From assembly GCA_963834705.1 (NCBI GenBank), contig CAWICV010000001.1, forward strand, positions 186,001 through 250,000: a DNA stretch of 64,000 bases, written 5' to 3'. Below, piece by piece: positions 26,548-34,025 of this stretch (position 1 is its first letter; the number at the start of each line of letters is the position of its first letter). The position numbers were made by a program, and so were the translations under genes. The stretch is from RYN-230 sp963834705 (GTDB lineage Bacteria; Actinomycetota; Actinomycetes; Streptosporangiales; Streptosporangiaceae). The notes beneath the pieces are model-generated. The model saw only the letters and a program-made list of their open reading frames with translations. It made no database searches and was not told the origin of the DNA.

Positions 26548-26585
26548 CTGGCCCACCCTACGGCGGGGGGCGGTAAATAACAGTC

Positions 26586-27138
26586 GTGTCAGTTGTTCCC
26601 CGGCTCGTCTTAGCCGCTCCGGTCGTGGCCGGGTCCGGCCTGGCCGCCGCCTCGCCCGCCGCCGCGGCAGTTTTTCCGGCGCCCTGGTCAAAGTGGGCAG
26701 CGTGGGACCGGGCGCCTACCAGGTCAGCGCGGTAGGCCGGCGTACCGGCCGCCTGGCCAGCGCGACGTTCACCGTGCACGACAACTGGGCCCAGTACGGT
26801 GCCGGGGCGGTCGACGCCGCGCCGGCCGTGGCGGGCGGCATCGTGTACTGGGTCGCCAACGGCAACGCGTTCGCCACGAACGCGGTTACCGGCACCAACG
26901 TCTGGTCGGTCGGCCTGACCCCGGCGGCGATGCGGTCTGATCCGGCGGTCGCCGATGGGTGGTCTACTTCGGCGCCGGCGACGGCAACCTGTACGCCCTG
27001 GTCGCGGCCAGCGGCAGCAAGCTCGGGGTGTTCAGCACCGGCAGCCCGATCGAGAGCTCACCGGCGGTGGCCGACGGCCGGGTCTACATCGGCTCCGACA
27101 GCCACTACGAGTACGCCTTCGCCCCGCCCAGCAGCTAG
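26586..27138 (+). pseudogene. PQQ-like beta-propeller exported protein remnant
   Basis: Three frames carry parts of one protein. From GTG 26586 comes a signal-peptide-like start (VVPRLVLAAPVVAGSGLAAA). A second frame gives DNWAQYGAGAVDAAPAVAGG and AFATNAVTGTNVWSVGLTP, which are PQQ-type blade repeats. From about 26950 a third frame gives VVYFGAGDGNLYALVAASGS and DGRVYIGSDSHYEYAFAPP up to TAG at 27138. At least two frameshifts and a large loss relative to normal propeller length (seven or more blades) make it non-functional. Confidence 0.7.
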
Positions 27139-27146
27139 CGTCCCGG

Positions 27147-27281
27147 TTACGCGGAGTCCCAGTGCGGGGGGCGGTCGCGGGTGTAGCGGTCCTCGTCCTC
27201 AGGGCCGGGCTGGTCGCCCCAGCCGAGGTCGGTCTCGTCCTCGCCCTGGACCGGGTCTTCCGCTGGGTCGATGGTGCTCAT
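27147..27281 (-). CDS. Small acidic conserved protein coupled to ACC deaminase
   Basis: A 44-residue acidic protein, MSTIDPAEDPVQGEDETDLG to DRPPHWDSA. The LGWGDQPG and RYTRDRPPHW parts are typical of a short actinobacterial protein of unknown function usually annotated as hypothetical. ATG 27281-27279 overlaps the TGA of the upstream ACC deaminase gene (ATGA), so translation is coupled. Confidence 0.7.
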   Translation of the reverse strand: MSTIDPAEDPVQGEDETDLGWGDQPGPEDEDRYTRDRPPHWDSA

Positions 27282-28291
27282 CCGTTTCTGAAGAGGGCGC
27301 TGTAGGCGTTGAGCGCGGGCTGGCCACCCAGGTGGGCGTAGAGCACGGTGGAGTCCTGGCCGATTTCGCCGGTACGGACCAGGTCGATCAGTCCGGCCAT
27401 CGACTTGCCCTCGTACACCGGGTCGGTGATCATGCCTTCCAGACGGCCGGTGAGCCGGATCGCGTCCAGCGTGGACTGCACCGGGATCCCGTAGTAGCCG
27501 CCCGCCCAGCCCTCCAGCAAGGTGATCTCGTCGTCGCGCAGCGGGCGGCCGAGGCCGATCCGCTCCGCTGTGTCCTGGGCGATCTTGGTGACCTGGGCCC
27601 GGGTCTCGCCGATCTTGGCCGATGCGTCGATGCCGAGCACCCGGCGCGGCCGGTCCTGCCCGGCAAAGCCGGCGATCATCCCGGCGTGGGTCGACCCGGT
27701 GACGCTGCACACGATGATCGTGTCGAAGAACACGCCCAGCTCGCGTTCCTGCTGCTGGACCTCGTATGCCCAGTTGGCGAAGCCGAGCCCGCCGAGCGGG
27801 TGGTCGGACGCGCCCGCCGGGATCGGGTAGGGCACGCCGCCGCCGGCCCGGACGTCGTCCAGCGCCTGCTCCCAGCTCGACTTGATGCCGATACCGAACC
27901 CGGCCTCGACCAGTTGCACGTCGGCGCCCATGATGCGGGACAGCAGGATGTTGCCGACCCGGTCGCTGGCCACATCGGGCCAGTCCACCCAGCTCTCCTG
28001 GACCAGCCGGGCCTTGAGTCCCAGCCTGGCCGCGACCGCGGCCACCTGCCGGGTGTGGTTGGACTGCACCCCCCCGATCGACACCAGGTGGGTGGCGCCC
28101 TGGGCCAGCGCGTCCGGGACCAGGTACTCCAGCTTCCGGGTCTTGTTCCCGCCGTAGGCCAGCCCGGAGTTGCAGTCCTCCCGCTTGGCCCATATCGCGG
28201 CCCCGCCGAGATGCTCGGTCAGCCGGTCCAGCCGGTGCACCGGGGACGGCCCGAACAGCAGCGGGTAACGCGGGAAATCGCTGAGCCTCAC
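27278..28291 (-). CDS. acdS: 1-aminocyclopropane-1-carboxylate deaminase
   Basis: A 337-residue PLP enzyme of fold II that opens the ACC ring to 2-oxobutyrate and ammonia, lowering plant ethylene. PLP lysine is Lys50 in AYGGNKTRK. The residues that separate true ACC deaminase from D-cysteine desulfhydrase are present: Glu294 in VYEGKS and Leu321 in AHLGG (Pseudomonas numbering E295 and L322), with Tyr293 as the nucleophile-side residue. The start is ATG 28291. It is cotranscribed with the small acidic gene. It suggests a plant- or soil-associated lifestyle. Confidence 0.93.
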   Translation of the reverse strand: MRLSDFPRYPLLFGPSPVHRLDRLTEHLGGAAIWAKREDCNSGLAYGGNKTRKLEYLVPDALAQGATHLVSIGGVQSNHTRQVAAVAARLGLKARLVQESWVDWPDVASDRVGNILLSRIMGADVQLVEAGFGIGIKSSWEQALDDVRAGGGVPYPIPAGASDHPLGGLGFANWAYEVQQQERELGVFFDTIIVCSVTGSTHAGMIAGFAGQDRPRRVLGIDASAKIGETRAQVTKIAQDTAERIGLGRPLRDDEITLLEGWAGGYYGIPVQSTLDAIRLTGRLEGMITDPVYEGKSMAGLIDLVRTGEIGQDSTVLYAHLGGQPALNAYSALFRNG

Positions 28292-28301
28292 CTGTCGAAC
28301 C

Positions 28302-29561
28302 TTAGTCGCCGTCGAGCGAGTGGCGCTGTGGCGTGACCCCGGCGAAGTCGGCCGGGGTCAGCGGCGTGGGGTTCAGATGCTCGGCGTGGATGACCCGGAG
28401 CAACTGAACCATCTGGTGGCCCAGTCCCGGTACCCAGTGCAGCAGCACGATCTCGCCGGGCTCCAGTTTCCGGCCGTCCCAGGTGTGCACGGCGCCGGTG
28501 CTGCCCACCGTGGCGCTCCAGCCGACCAGGGCCTTGAGCCCGCCCCGGAAGGCCGCCGCCTGCACGGACCGGTCGAACGCCCCATACGGCGGCCGCCCCA
28601 TGTCCGGGGTGTGGCCGAGCAGGCGGCCCAGGCCGGCCCGGGCCTGCCCCCATTGCGTGCTGGCCTGGCGCAGGCTCAGCTTGGTCAGGTTGGGATGGGA
28701 CACCGTGTGGTCGCCGACCGTCCCGCCCGCGGCGACGAACGCCCGCCAGTACGTCAGGTTCCGCTCGGCGGCCTGCAGGATGAGGAACGCGGTTACCGGC
28801 AAGTGGGCCTGCCGCATCAGGCCGAGCACCTTGGCGCTCGGCGTCCAGCCATCGTCCACGGTGATGTAGATGGCCCGGTGGGCCGGGTTGGCGAAGGAGT
28901 AGACCGGGATCTCGCGCAGGGCCGGGATGGCCACCCGGACCGTGACCTGCTCGCCGTCCCGGGCCGTGACCCGGAGCACCGCCCGGCACGGGGCCGGCCC
29001 GCTGGCGACGGCGGCCACCCGGGGCGCCGGGAAGCTGACGGTGTCCCGGCCGCACAGCGGCCGGGGGGCCCGGTGGCGCAGTGCGCTGGAGACCGAGACG
29101 AGCAGGCCGGACGCGGCGTGCCGCGAGCCGGTTACCCGCAGCGCCCGGGGCATGGCCACGGTCAGCGTCCGCTGTTCCGGTCGCGGTCCGTCCACCTGGA
29201 CCTGAAGCCGGGCCAGGGTGCCGGGCGCGACCGCGACCCGGACTGGCCCACCATCCGGGGACTGCCTGGCCGGCCCGGCTCCCGTCACCACGAGATGGCT
29301 GCGGGCCAGGACCCGGCGGCCCTCCGGCCCACTGCCCGGGGTCAGCCGGATGGCCACGGTATTCGAGGCGGGGGACAGTGCCCACGCGACTCGGGGCGTG
29401 CCCAGCATTGCGGCCGCCGCGCCCTGCCCGATCCAGGCCACACCAAGGCCGATGAAGATCAGCACTACTGTGGCAGCCACGAGAATGAGCCGGCGCGAAT
29501 CCACAATGTCAGACCGGGTGCGGATAGTTGCATTCCAGCTCACGGGAAACCAGAATCGCAC
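28302..29561 (-). CDS. Membrane-anchored polysaccharide deacetylase
   Basis: A 419-residue protein with an N-terminal signal anchor (about 25-48), an unassigned beta-rich domain (about 60-220) and a NodB-homology domain (about 225-400). NodB motif 1 is YITVDDGW (the two Asp), motif 2 GDHTVSHPNL (metal histidines), motif 3 GRPPYGAFD, and the late motif EIVLLHWV. It probably removes acetyl groups from peptidoglycan or an exopolysaccharide outside the membrane. GTG 29561 gives the longest frame; a GTG about 19 codons in (before DSRRLIL) is an alternative that still keeps the anchor. Confidence 0.87.
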   Translation of the reverse strand: MRFWFPVSWNATIRTRSDIVDSRRLILVAATVVLIFIGLGVAWIGQGAAAAMLGTPRVAWALSPASNTVAIRLTPGSGPEGRRVLARSHLVVTGAGPARQSPDGGPVRVAVAPGTLARLQVQVDGPRPEQRTLTVAMPRALRVTGSRHAASGLLVSVSSALRHRAPRPLCGRDTVSFPAPRVAAVASGPAPCRAVLRVTARDGEQVTVRVAIPALREIPVYSFANPAHRAIYITVDDGWTPSAKVLGLMRQAHLPVTAFLILQAAERNLTYWRAFVAAGGTVGDHTVSHPNLTKLSLRQASTQWGQARAGLGRLLGHTPDMGRPPYGAFDRSVQAAAFRGGLKALVGWSATVGSTGAVHTWDGRKLEPGEIVLLHWVPGLGHQMVQLLRVIHAEHLNPTPLTPADFAGVTPQRHSLDGD

Positions 29562-29644
29562 ATTCTGCCGGAAAATAAGCCCGCGCCGCGCCGGCCGTGA
29601 TCAGCTGGCGGAATAAGCCGGAAGTTCTATCGATATCGGTGTAA

Positions 29645-30211
29645 TCAGCTGGCCGCGGTGCGCCCGCTCAGCGTGCTGATCGCCTCCCCGGTCCAGGCCA
29701 GGCTGGCCCGGTACACGGCGAGGCCATGCTCGACGGCCAGCCGGGCCGCCGGGCTGGCGCCCGTGTCCGGGCCGGCCGCATTGGCCTGCTCCAGAGTGGC
29801 CACGAACCCGGCCAGCGCGGCGCGCAGGCTGGCCAGGAAGCCGAGCACTTCGGCGGCCGGCAGCCCGTCCGCCATCAGCACGAAGCGCAGCAGGTGCATG
29901 CCGAGGTCCTGGGCGACGGTCTCCGGGTGAACCGGCTCGCGGATCCAGCCGAGGTGGGCCTGGCGTCCGGCCGCGGTGAGCCGGTAGAGCCGCCGTGGCC
30001 GCCCGCCGGCGGCCGGCCGGAGCGTTTCGGACCGGAGCAGCCCGCGCCGCTCCAGCCGGTCCAGCGCCGGGTACAGCGCGCCAGAACTCGGCTGGTACAC
30101 GCCCATGGGGCTGGCCGCGAACCGGCGTTTGAGGTCATAGCCGCTGGCCGGCCGGATGAAGATCATGCCGAGCAGCACGTGCTCGAACTGGGTGAGCTGG
30201 GATCGCGGCAT
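29645..30211 (-). CDS. PadR family transcriptional regulator
   Basis: A 188-residue PadR regulator: FEHVLLGMIFIRPASGYDLK, GALYPALDRLERRGLLRSET and PRRLYRLTAAGRQAHLGW form the winged helix, followed by the long C-terminal helices. The start is ATG 30211. It is divergent from the VC0807-like membrane protein, with an operator palindrome in the 82 bp between them, so this gene pair is probably under its control. Confidence 0.9.
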   Translation of the reverse strand: MPRSQLTQFEHVLLGMIFIRPASGYDLKRRFAASPMGVYQPSSGALYPALDRLERRGLLRSETLRPAAGGRPRRLYRLTAAGRQAHLGWIREPVHPETVAQDLGMHLLRFVLMADGLPAAEVLGFLASLRAALAGFVATLEQANAAGPDTGASPAARLAVEHGLAVYRASLAWTGEAISTLSGRTAAS

Positions 30212-30263
30212 GAGCGGGGCATCCTGGGTCGGTCCGGGCGGCGGGCCGCCGCTAGCCTTTCGT

Positions 30264-30280
30264 TAGGTCGAATCGACCTA
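30264..30280. promoter_or_regulatory. Palindromic PadR operator
   Basis: TAGGTCGA and its exact complement TCGACCTA flank a single A, a perfect 17-bp palindrome. It lies 13 bp before GTG 30294 and 52 bp before the PadR start, next to a CTATAGTGT stretch that may be a -10 element. Binding here would block the rightward promoter. Confidence 0.7.
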
Positions 30281-30293
30281 TAGTGTAGGCGCC

Positions 30294-30977
30294 GTGGACT
30301 CCAGGCGGCTGCGGTCGGTCACGATGATCGCGGTGTTCGACGTGGCCGGGCCGCTGCTGGCCTACAACCTGCTCCGCTCAGCCGGGTTCAGCACGGTGTC
30401 CGCGCTCGTGCTGAGCGGCGTGTTCCCGGCCGCCGGGGTGACCGTCGGCATAGTCCAGCACCGCCGGGTGGACGCGCTCGGCGTTCTGGTGCTGGCCAGC
30501 ATCGGGGTGGGGGCGGTGCTCGGGCTGGTCAGCCACAACGCACGGCTGGTGCTGGACGAAGGGTCGGTGGTCACCGCGGTATTCGGGGTGATCTGCCTGG
30601 GCTCGCTGGCTACGCCGAAACCGCTGATGTACCGGCTGGCGGTGGAATTCATCGGCCCGGACACACCACAGGGCCAGGAGTTCACCGGCCTGTGGCAGTA
30701 CCCGGAGTTCCGCCGTGTGTTCCGGGTCATCACCGTGGTGTGGGGGATCGGCTACCTGGCCGAGGCGGTGGCCCGGGTGATCATCGTGCAGAGCACCTCG
30801 ACCGGCACCGCGCTGGCCGTCAGCAAGGTCATGCCATACGCGGTGGCCGCGGTGCTGACCGCCTGGACGATCGGCTACGGCCGGTACCAGAAACGCAAGG
30901 GCGAGCAGCTGGCGGCCGCGGCGGCCGCCGCGGCCACCGGGGCCGACGCCGGTGACCGGCCAGGACCAGCGTTATAG
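30294..30977 (+). CDS. VC0807-like integral membrane protein
   Basis: A 227-residue protein with about six membrane helices. The internal segment ATPKPLMYRLAVEFIGPDTP followed by FRRVFRVITVVWGIGYLAEA is characteristic of the VC0807 family (uncharacterised, septation-protein-A-like membrane proteins). The C-terminus is Ala/Gly-rich and cytoplasmic. GTG 30294 has no SD and the putative -10 is very close, suggesting a leaderless transcript. It is probably repressed by the divergent PadR. Confidence 0.82.
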   Translation: MDSRRLRSVTMIAVFDVAGPLLAYNLLRSAGFSTVSALVLSGVFPAAGVTVGIVQHRRVDALGVLVLASIGVGAVLGLVSHNARLVLDEGSVVTAVFGVICLGSLATPKPLMYRLAVEFIGPDTPQGQEFTGLWQYPEFRRVFRVITVVWGIGYLAEAVARVIIVQSTSTGTALAVSKVMPYAVAAVLTAWTIGYGRYQKRKGEQLAAAAAAAATGADAGDRPGPAL

Positions 30978-31152
30978 CGTCGCGTGTAAGCCGCCGGGCG
31001 GCGGCGACCCTGGCCGGGACCTGGCCGCGGTCCGGGTGCACCTGGCCAGCTGCGCCGCCTGCCGGCAGGGCTACCAGGCCTGCAGGCGGCGGGCCAGCCC
31101 GCGCAGTTATCTGCCGGGGAGTGTCCATCCGGTCCGGTCCGGTACGTCGTGA
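30952..31152 (+). CDS. Possible small CxxC protein
   Basis: A 66-codon frame from GTG 30952, overlapping the end of the previous gene. It contains VRVHLASCAACRQGYQACR, which resembles the HxxxCxxC of zf-HC2 anti-sigma modules. It lies upstream of the YciI pair and includes their promoter region at its end. Coding status is doubtful because of the overlap and the short length. Confidence 0.3.
   Translation: MTGQDQRYSVACKPPGGGDPGRDLAAVRVHLASCAACRQGYQACRRRASPRSYLPGSVHPVRSGTS
31122..31148 (+). promoter_or_regulatory. Candidate ECF42-type promoter for the YciI pair
   Basis: TGTCCA at 31122-31127 and CGTC at 31145-31148 are separated by 17 bp, 50 bp upstream of ATG 31198. This resembles the -35 TGTCGA and -10 CGTC pattern I recall for ECF42 sigma factors. 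The sigma gene for such a promoter is encoded convergently just downstream. Confidence 0.45.
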
Positions 31153-31197
31153 GGATGAGCCAGCCGTCCGGCGCTGGCCATCACGAAGGAGGACTCA

Positions 31198-31551
31198 ATG
31201 AGATACATGATGCTGGTCTGCGTCGGCGAGGACGTGCAAATCAGCCCGGCGGAAAGCGCGGAGATGGAGCGCGCGACCCTGGCCTGGGTGGACGAGATGG
31301 AAGGCCGCGGGGTGCGGCTGCAGGGCGCGCCGCTGCGGTCGGTCAGCGACGCCACCACGGTCCGCGTCCGGCAGGACGAGGTACTGATCAGCGACGGGCC
31401 GTTCGCCGAGACCAAGGAGCAGATCGGCGGGTTCGACATCCTCGAGTGCACCGACCTGGACGAGGCCATCGAGGTCGCGGCCAAGCATCCGGTAGCCCGG
31501 ATCGGCACCCTCGAGCTGCGCCCGTTCTGGCTGGATGAGGACGAGAACTGA
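31198..31551 (+). CDS. YciI/DGPF-domain protein
   Basis: A 117-residue dimeric alpha-beta barrel protein of the YCII-related/DGPF family: MRYMMLVCVGEDVQ at the start, then SDGPFAETKEQIGGFDILEC, and HPVARIGTLELRP. The family's role is unknown, but it is the conserved partner of ECF42 sigma factors. A strong SD (AAGGAGGA) precedes ATG 31198. It is coupled to the next gene by a TGATG overlap. Confidence 0.88.
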   Translation: MRYMMLVCVGEDVQISPAESAEMERATLAWVDEMEGRGVRLQGAPLRSVSDATTVRVRQDEVLISDGPFAETKEQIGGFDILECTDLDEAIEVAAKHPVARIGTLELRPFWLDEDEN

Positions 31552-31907
31552 TGCGCTACCTGATGCTGCACCGCATCGACGAGACCGCGGCGTTCGAGCC
31601 AGCCGACGATCCCGGTGTTCCAGGCTCGGCTGCCGCGCAGGCGATGGATGCCTGGGTACGGGAGATGGAAGGCACTGGCGTTAAGAAATATGGGGGGCAT
31701 TTGCGGCCCGCCCGTGAAGCGGTCACGGTGCGGGTGCGCGGCGGTGAGGTACTGGTCAGTGACGGGCCGTTCGCCGAGACCAAGGAGCAGATCGCCGGGT
31801 TCGACCTGCTGGAGTGCGCGGACCGGGACGCGGCCATCGCGGTGGCGGTGCGGCATCCGACCGCCCGGATCGGCACGTTCGAGCTCCGGCCGCTGGTCCG
31901 GCCTTAA
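31551..31907 (+). CDS. YciI/DGPF-domain protein
   Basis: A 118-residue paralogue of the upstream protein: MRYLMLHRIDETA, SDGPFAETKEQIAGFDLLEC, HPTARIGTFELRP. The DGPF block is nearly identical between the two. The start codon overlaps the upstream stop (TGATG). Its 3' end overlaps the convergent sigma-factor gene by 4 bp. Confidence 0.88.
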   Translation: MRYLMLHRIDETAAFEPADDPGVPGSAAAQAMDAWVREMEGTGVKKYGGHLRPAREAVTVRVRGGEVLVSDGPFAETKEQIAGFDLLECADRDAAIAVAVRHPTARIGTFELRPLVRP

Positions 31908-33163
31908 CCCGTCACCTCGGCCAGCCGCCGGGTGAGGTACCGGCGTTCGGCGTCGGACGGCGCCAGAGCCAGCGCTTCCCGGTAGCTGGCCGCGGCGCCG
32001 TCCCGCTGGCCGAGGCGGCGGAGCAGGTCGGCCCGGGTGGCCGGGAGCAGGTAGTAGCCGGCCAGGCCGGCCGGGTCCAGCGCGCCGAGCAGGCGCAGCC
32101 CGGCGGCCGGGCCGTCGGCCATGGCCACGGCCACGGCCCGGTTCAGCTCCACCACGGGGGACGGGAGCAGCCCGGCCAGCAGCGTGTACAGCCGGGCGAT
32201 GGCGGCCCAGTCGGTATCCGCGGGACTGGCCGCGGTGGCGTGACAGCTGGCGATCGCGGCCTGCACCTGGTACAGCCCGGCCGGCTGGCCAGGCGGGATG
32301 GCCTGGAGCACGGCGAAGGCCTCGTCCACCTCGGCCCGGTCCCACCGGGTCCGGTCCTGGTCCTCCAGGGTGACCAGGTCACCGGCGGCGTCCACCCGGG
32401 CCAGCCGCCGGGAGTGCTGCAGCAGCATCAGCGCCAGCAGGCTGCCCGCTTCGGGCTCCCCGGGCATCAGCTGGGTCAGCGCCCGGGCCAGCCGGATGGC
32501 CTCCAGGCACAGGCTTTCCCGGATCAGGTTCTGCCCGGTGCTGGCCGCGTACCCCTCGTTGAACAGCAGGTACAGCACGGCCAGCACGCCGGTGGTGCGC
32601 TGCGGCAGCAGGTGCGGCGAGGGGACCTGGTACGGGATGCCCGCGTTGCGGATCTTGTGTTTGGCCCGGACCAGCCGCTTGGCCATGGTCGGCTCCGGGA
32701 CCAGGAAGGCCCGGGCGATCTCGGCGGTGGTCAGCCCGGCCAGCGTACGCAGGGTGAGCGCGACCCGGGCGTCCAGCGGCAGCGCCGGATGGCAGCAGGT
32801 GAAGATCAGCCGCAGCCGGTCGTCGGGGAACTCCCCGCCGTCATCGCCGTCGTCCCCGCCCGGGGGTGGCTCGCTGGTGCCGCTGCCCTGGCCGGCCAGC
32901 GTGGCCATCTGGCGCAGCTTGGCCGTTTCGGTGCTGCCGCGGCGCAGCCGGTCCAGCGCGCGGTTGCGGGCCACCGTGGTCAGCCAGGCGCCGGGCCGGC
33001 GCGGGATCCCGTCCCGCGGCCAGCTCCGCACCGCCTGGGCGAACGCGTCCTGGGCACAGTCCTCGGCCAGGTCCCAGTCGCCGGTCGTCCGGATCAGGGT
33101 GGCCACGACCCGCCCCCACTCCTGCTGGAATGCCGTCGCGATCGCGGTGTCAGCATCGGTCAC
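31904..33163 (-). CDS. ECF RNA polymerase sigma factor, ECF42-like
   Basis: A 419-residue sigma factor: region 2 (DWDLAEDCAQDAFAQAVRSW, RRPGAWLTTVARNRALDRLR), region 4 (VALTLRTLAGLTTAEIARAF, EPTMAKRLVRAKHKIR), then a C-terminal extension of about 220 residues with helical TPR-like repeats (DUF6596 type; LLFNEGYAAS motif, VELNRAVAVAMADGP). This architecture plus adjacent DGPF proteins defines ECF42, in which the extension replaces an anti-sigma factor. GTG 33163 overlaps the stop of the small upstream gene (GTGA). Confidence 0.9.
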   Translation of the reverse strand: MTDADTAIATAFQQEWGRVVATLIRTTGDWDLAEDCAQDAFAQAVRSWPRDGIPRRPGAWLTTVARNRALDRLRRGSTETAKLRQMATLAGQGSGTSEPPPGGDDGDDGGEFPDDRLRLIFTCCHPALPLDARVALTLRTLAGLTTAEIARAFLVPEPTMAKRLVRAKHKIRNAGIPYQVPSPHLLPQRTTGVLAVLYLLFNEGYAASTGQNLIRESLCLEAIRLARALTQLMPGEPEAGSLLALMLLQHSRRLARVDAAGDLVTLEDQDRTRWDRAEVDEAFAVLQAIPPGQPAGLYQVQAAIASCHATAASPADTDWAAIARLYTLLAGLLPSPVVELNRAVAVAMADGPAAGLRLLGALDPAGLAGYYLLPATRADLLRRLGQRDGAAASYREALALAPSDAERRYLTRRLAEVTG

Positions 33164-33399
33164 TGATCCGTCACGGCTTCTCCTCGCACCCTCCGCCGCA
33201 GCGCGGCGGCCACCGCCGCGGCCGGGCGGGCCAGGCCACGGCTTCCCAGCCCACCGAAACCCAGGCCACGGAAACACTGTGCCACCGCCGCGGCCAGCTC
33301 ACCCAGTTGCGCGTCGGCCTGCCGCTGCGCCGCGCTGGACTGGGCGCGCTGCACGGCCTGCTCGGTCTGGACCATCTGGTAGATCATGTACGAGCTCAT
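33160..33399 (-). CDS. Small protein translationally coupled to the ECF sigma factor
   Basis: A 79-residue protein, MSSYMIYQMVQTEQAVQRAQ, followed by an Ala/Arg/Gly-rich tail. A helical N-terminal half rich in Gln is apparent. ATG 33399 has SD GGGAG. Its stop overlaps the sigma-factor start (GTGA), so it is made with the sigma factor and may influence it. It is not an anti-sigma factor of any known class. Confidence 0.6.
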   Translation of the reverse strand: MSSYMIYQMVQTEQAVQRAQSSAAQRQADAQLGELAAAVAQCFRGLGFGGLGSRGLARPAAAVAAALRRRVRGEAVTDQ

Positions 33400-33478
33400 T
33401 GTGGTCACTCCCGGTTCCGTCGGGCCGGCCTAGCTGGCCGGTCGTCCAGACGACGAACAGGACGGCCGAGATGGACCG

Positions 33479-33503
33479 CCCGGCCGGAAATTTTCCGGCC
33501 GGG
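33479..33503. terminator. Perfect hairpin, likely terminator of the cupin gene
   Basis: CCCGGCCGGAAA and its complement flank a single T (12-1-12). It lies 21 bp beyond the leftward cupin stop and about 80 bp upstream of the small sigma-linked gene. The A/T centre gives a short tract, but there is no long U run, so it is a hairpin-type terminator candidate. Confidence 0.55.
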
Positions 33504-33524
33504 CCTGACTGCCGGGCGGCCCGG

Positions 33525-33884
33525 TCAGCCGCGGGCGTAGTTGCTGGCCCCGTACCAGTCCACGACGACCACCGGCTCGTCTCCGGTCACCCATGCGTCG
33601 TGCCCCTGGGGCAGTGCGGTGACGTCGCCCGGCCCGGCGTCGAACTCGGTGCCGTCAGCCATCACCACGTGCAGCGTGCCCTGCACGTGGTACTGGAAGT
33701 GCGGCGCCTCGCACAGCTCGGTGCCGGCCAGCGGCTTGACGTGGTCCGACCAGCGCCAGCCGGGCTGCAGGGTGAGCCGGCCGATCTCACCGCCGCCGAT
33801 CCGGACCAGGTCCAGGGCGCCCCGCTCGAATCCGCGCGTCTCGTCCGGCGCCTGGAAGCTGGCGTGTTCCGCTTTGTCACTCAT
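33525..33884 (-). CDS. Cupin-domain protein
   Basis: A 119-residue single cupin. Motif 1-like PHFQYHVQGTLHVVMADGTE and motif 2-like FDAGPGDVTALPQGHDAWVT are present, with the second motif His (GHDAW) and a reduced set of metal ligands. The start is ATG 33884. It is divergent from the SARP-type regulator, with SARP-like direct repeats in the gap, so it is a likely target of that regulator. The substrate is unknown. Confidence 0.82.
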   Translation of the reverse strand: MSDKAEHASFQAPDETRGFERGALDLVRIGGGEIGRLTLQPGWRWSDHVKPLAGTELCEAPHFQYHVQGTLHVVMADGTEFDAGPGDVTALPQGHDAWVTGDEPVVVVDWYGASNYARG

Positions 33885-33939
33885 CTCGTTCTCCTCCACG
33901 GTGTCGTGGTTGCGCTGCGTCGAGCGTGGCCGGCTGGGC

Positions 33940-33978
33940 TTGCAGCCACCTTGCAGCCGGTTGCAGGTGGCGTTGCGG
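33940..33978. promoter_or_regulatory. SARP-type direct repeats (TTGCAG, ~11 bp spacing)
   Basis: TTGCAGC at 33940, TTGCAGC at 33951, TTGCAGG at 33961 and TTGCGGG at 33973 recur at 11, 10 and 12 bp steps. SARP regulators bind heptameric direct repeats about one helical turn (11 bp) apart, near the -35 region. The site lies between the divergent cupin and SARP genes. A matching pair is at 39521-39542. Confidence 0.6.
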
Positions 33979-34025
33979 GGCCGCTGAGCTGGCGCTGCAG
34001 GGCCGCAGCGGAGTTTGATACCGGC

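Noticed and set aside
27278..28291. D-cysteine desulfhydrase as the identity of the PLP enzyme
   Set aside because: Glu294 and Leu321 (not Ser and Thr) mark ACC deaminase.
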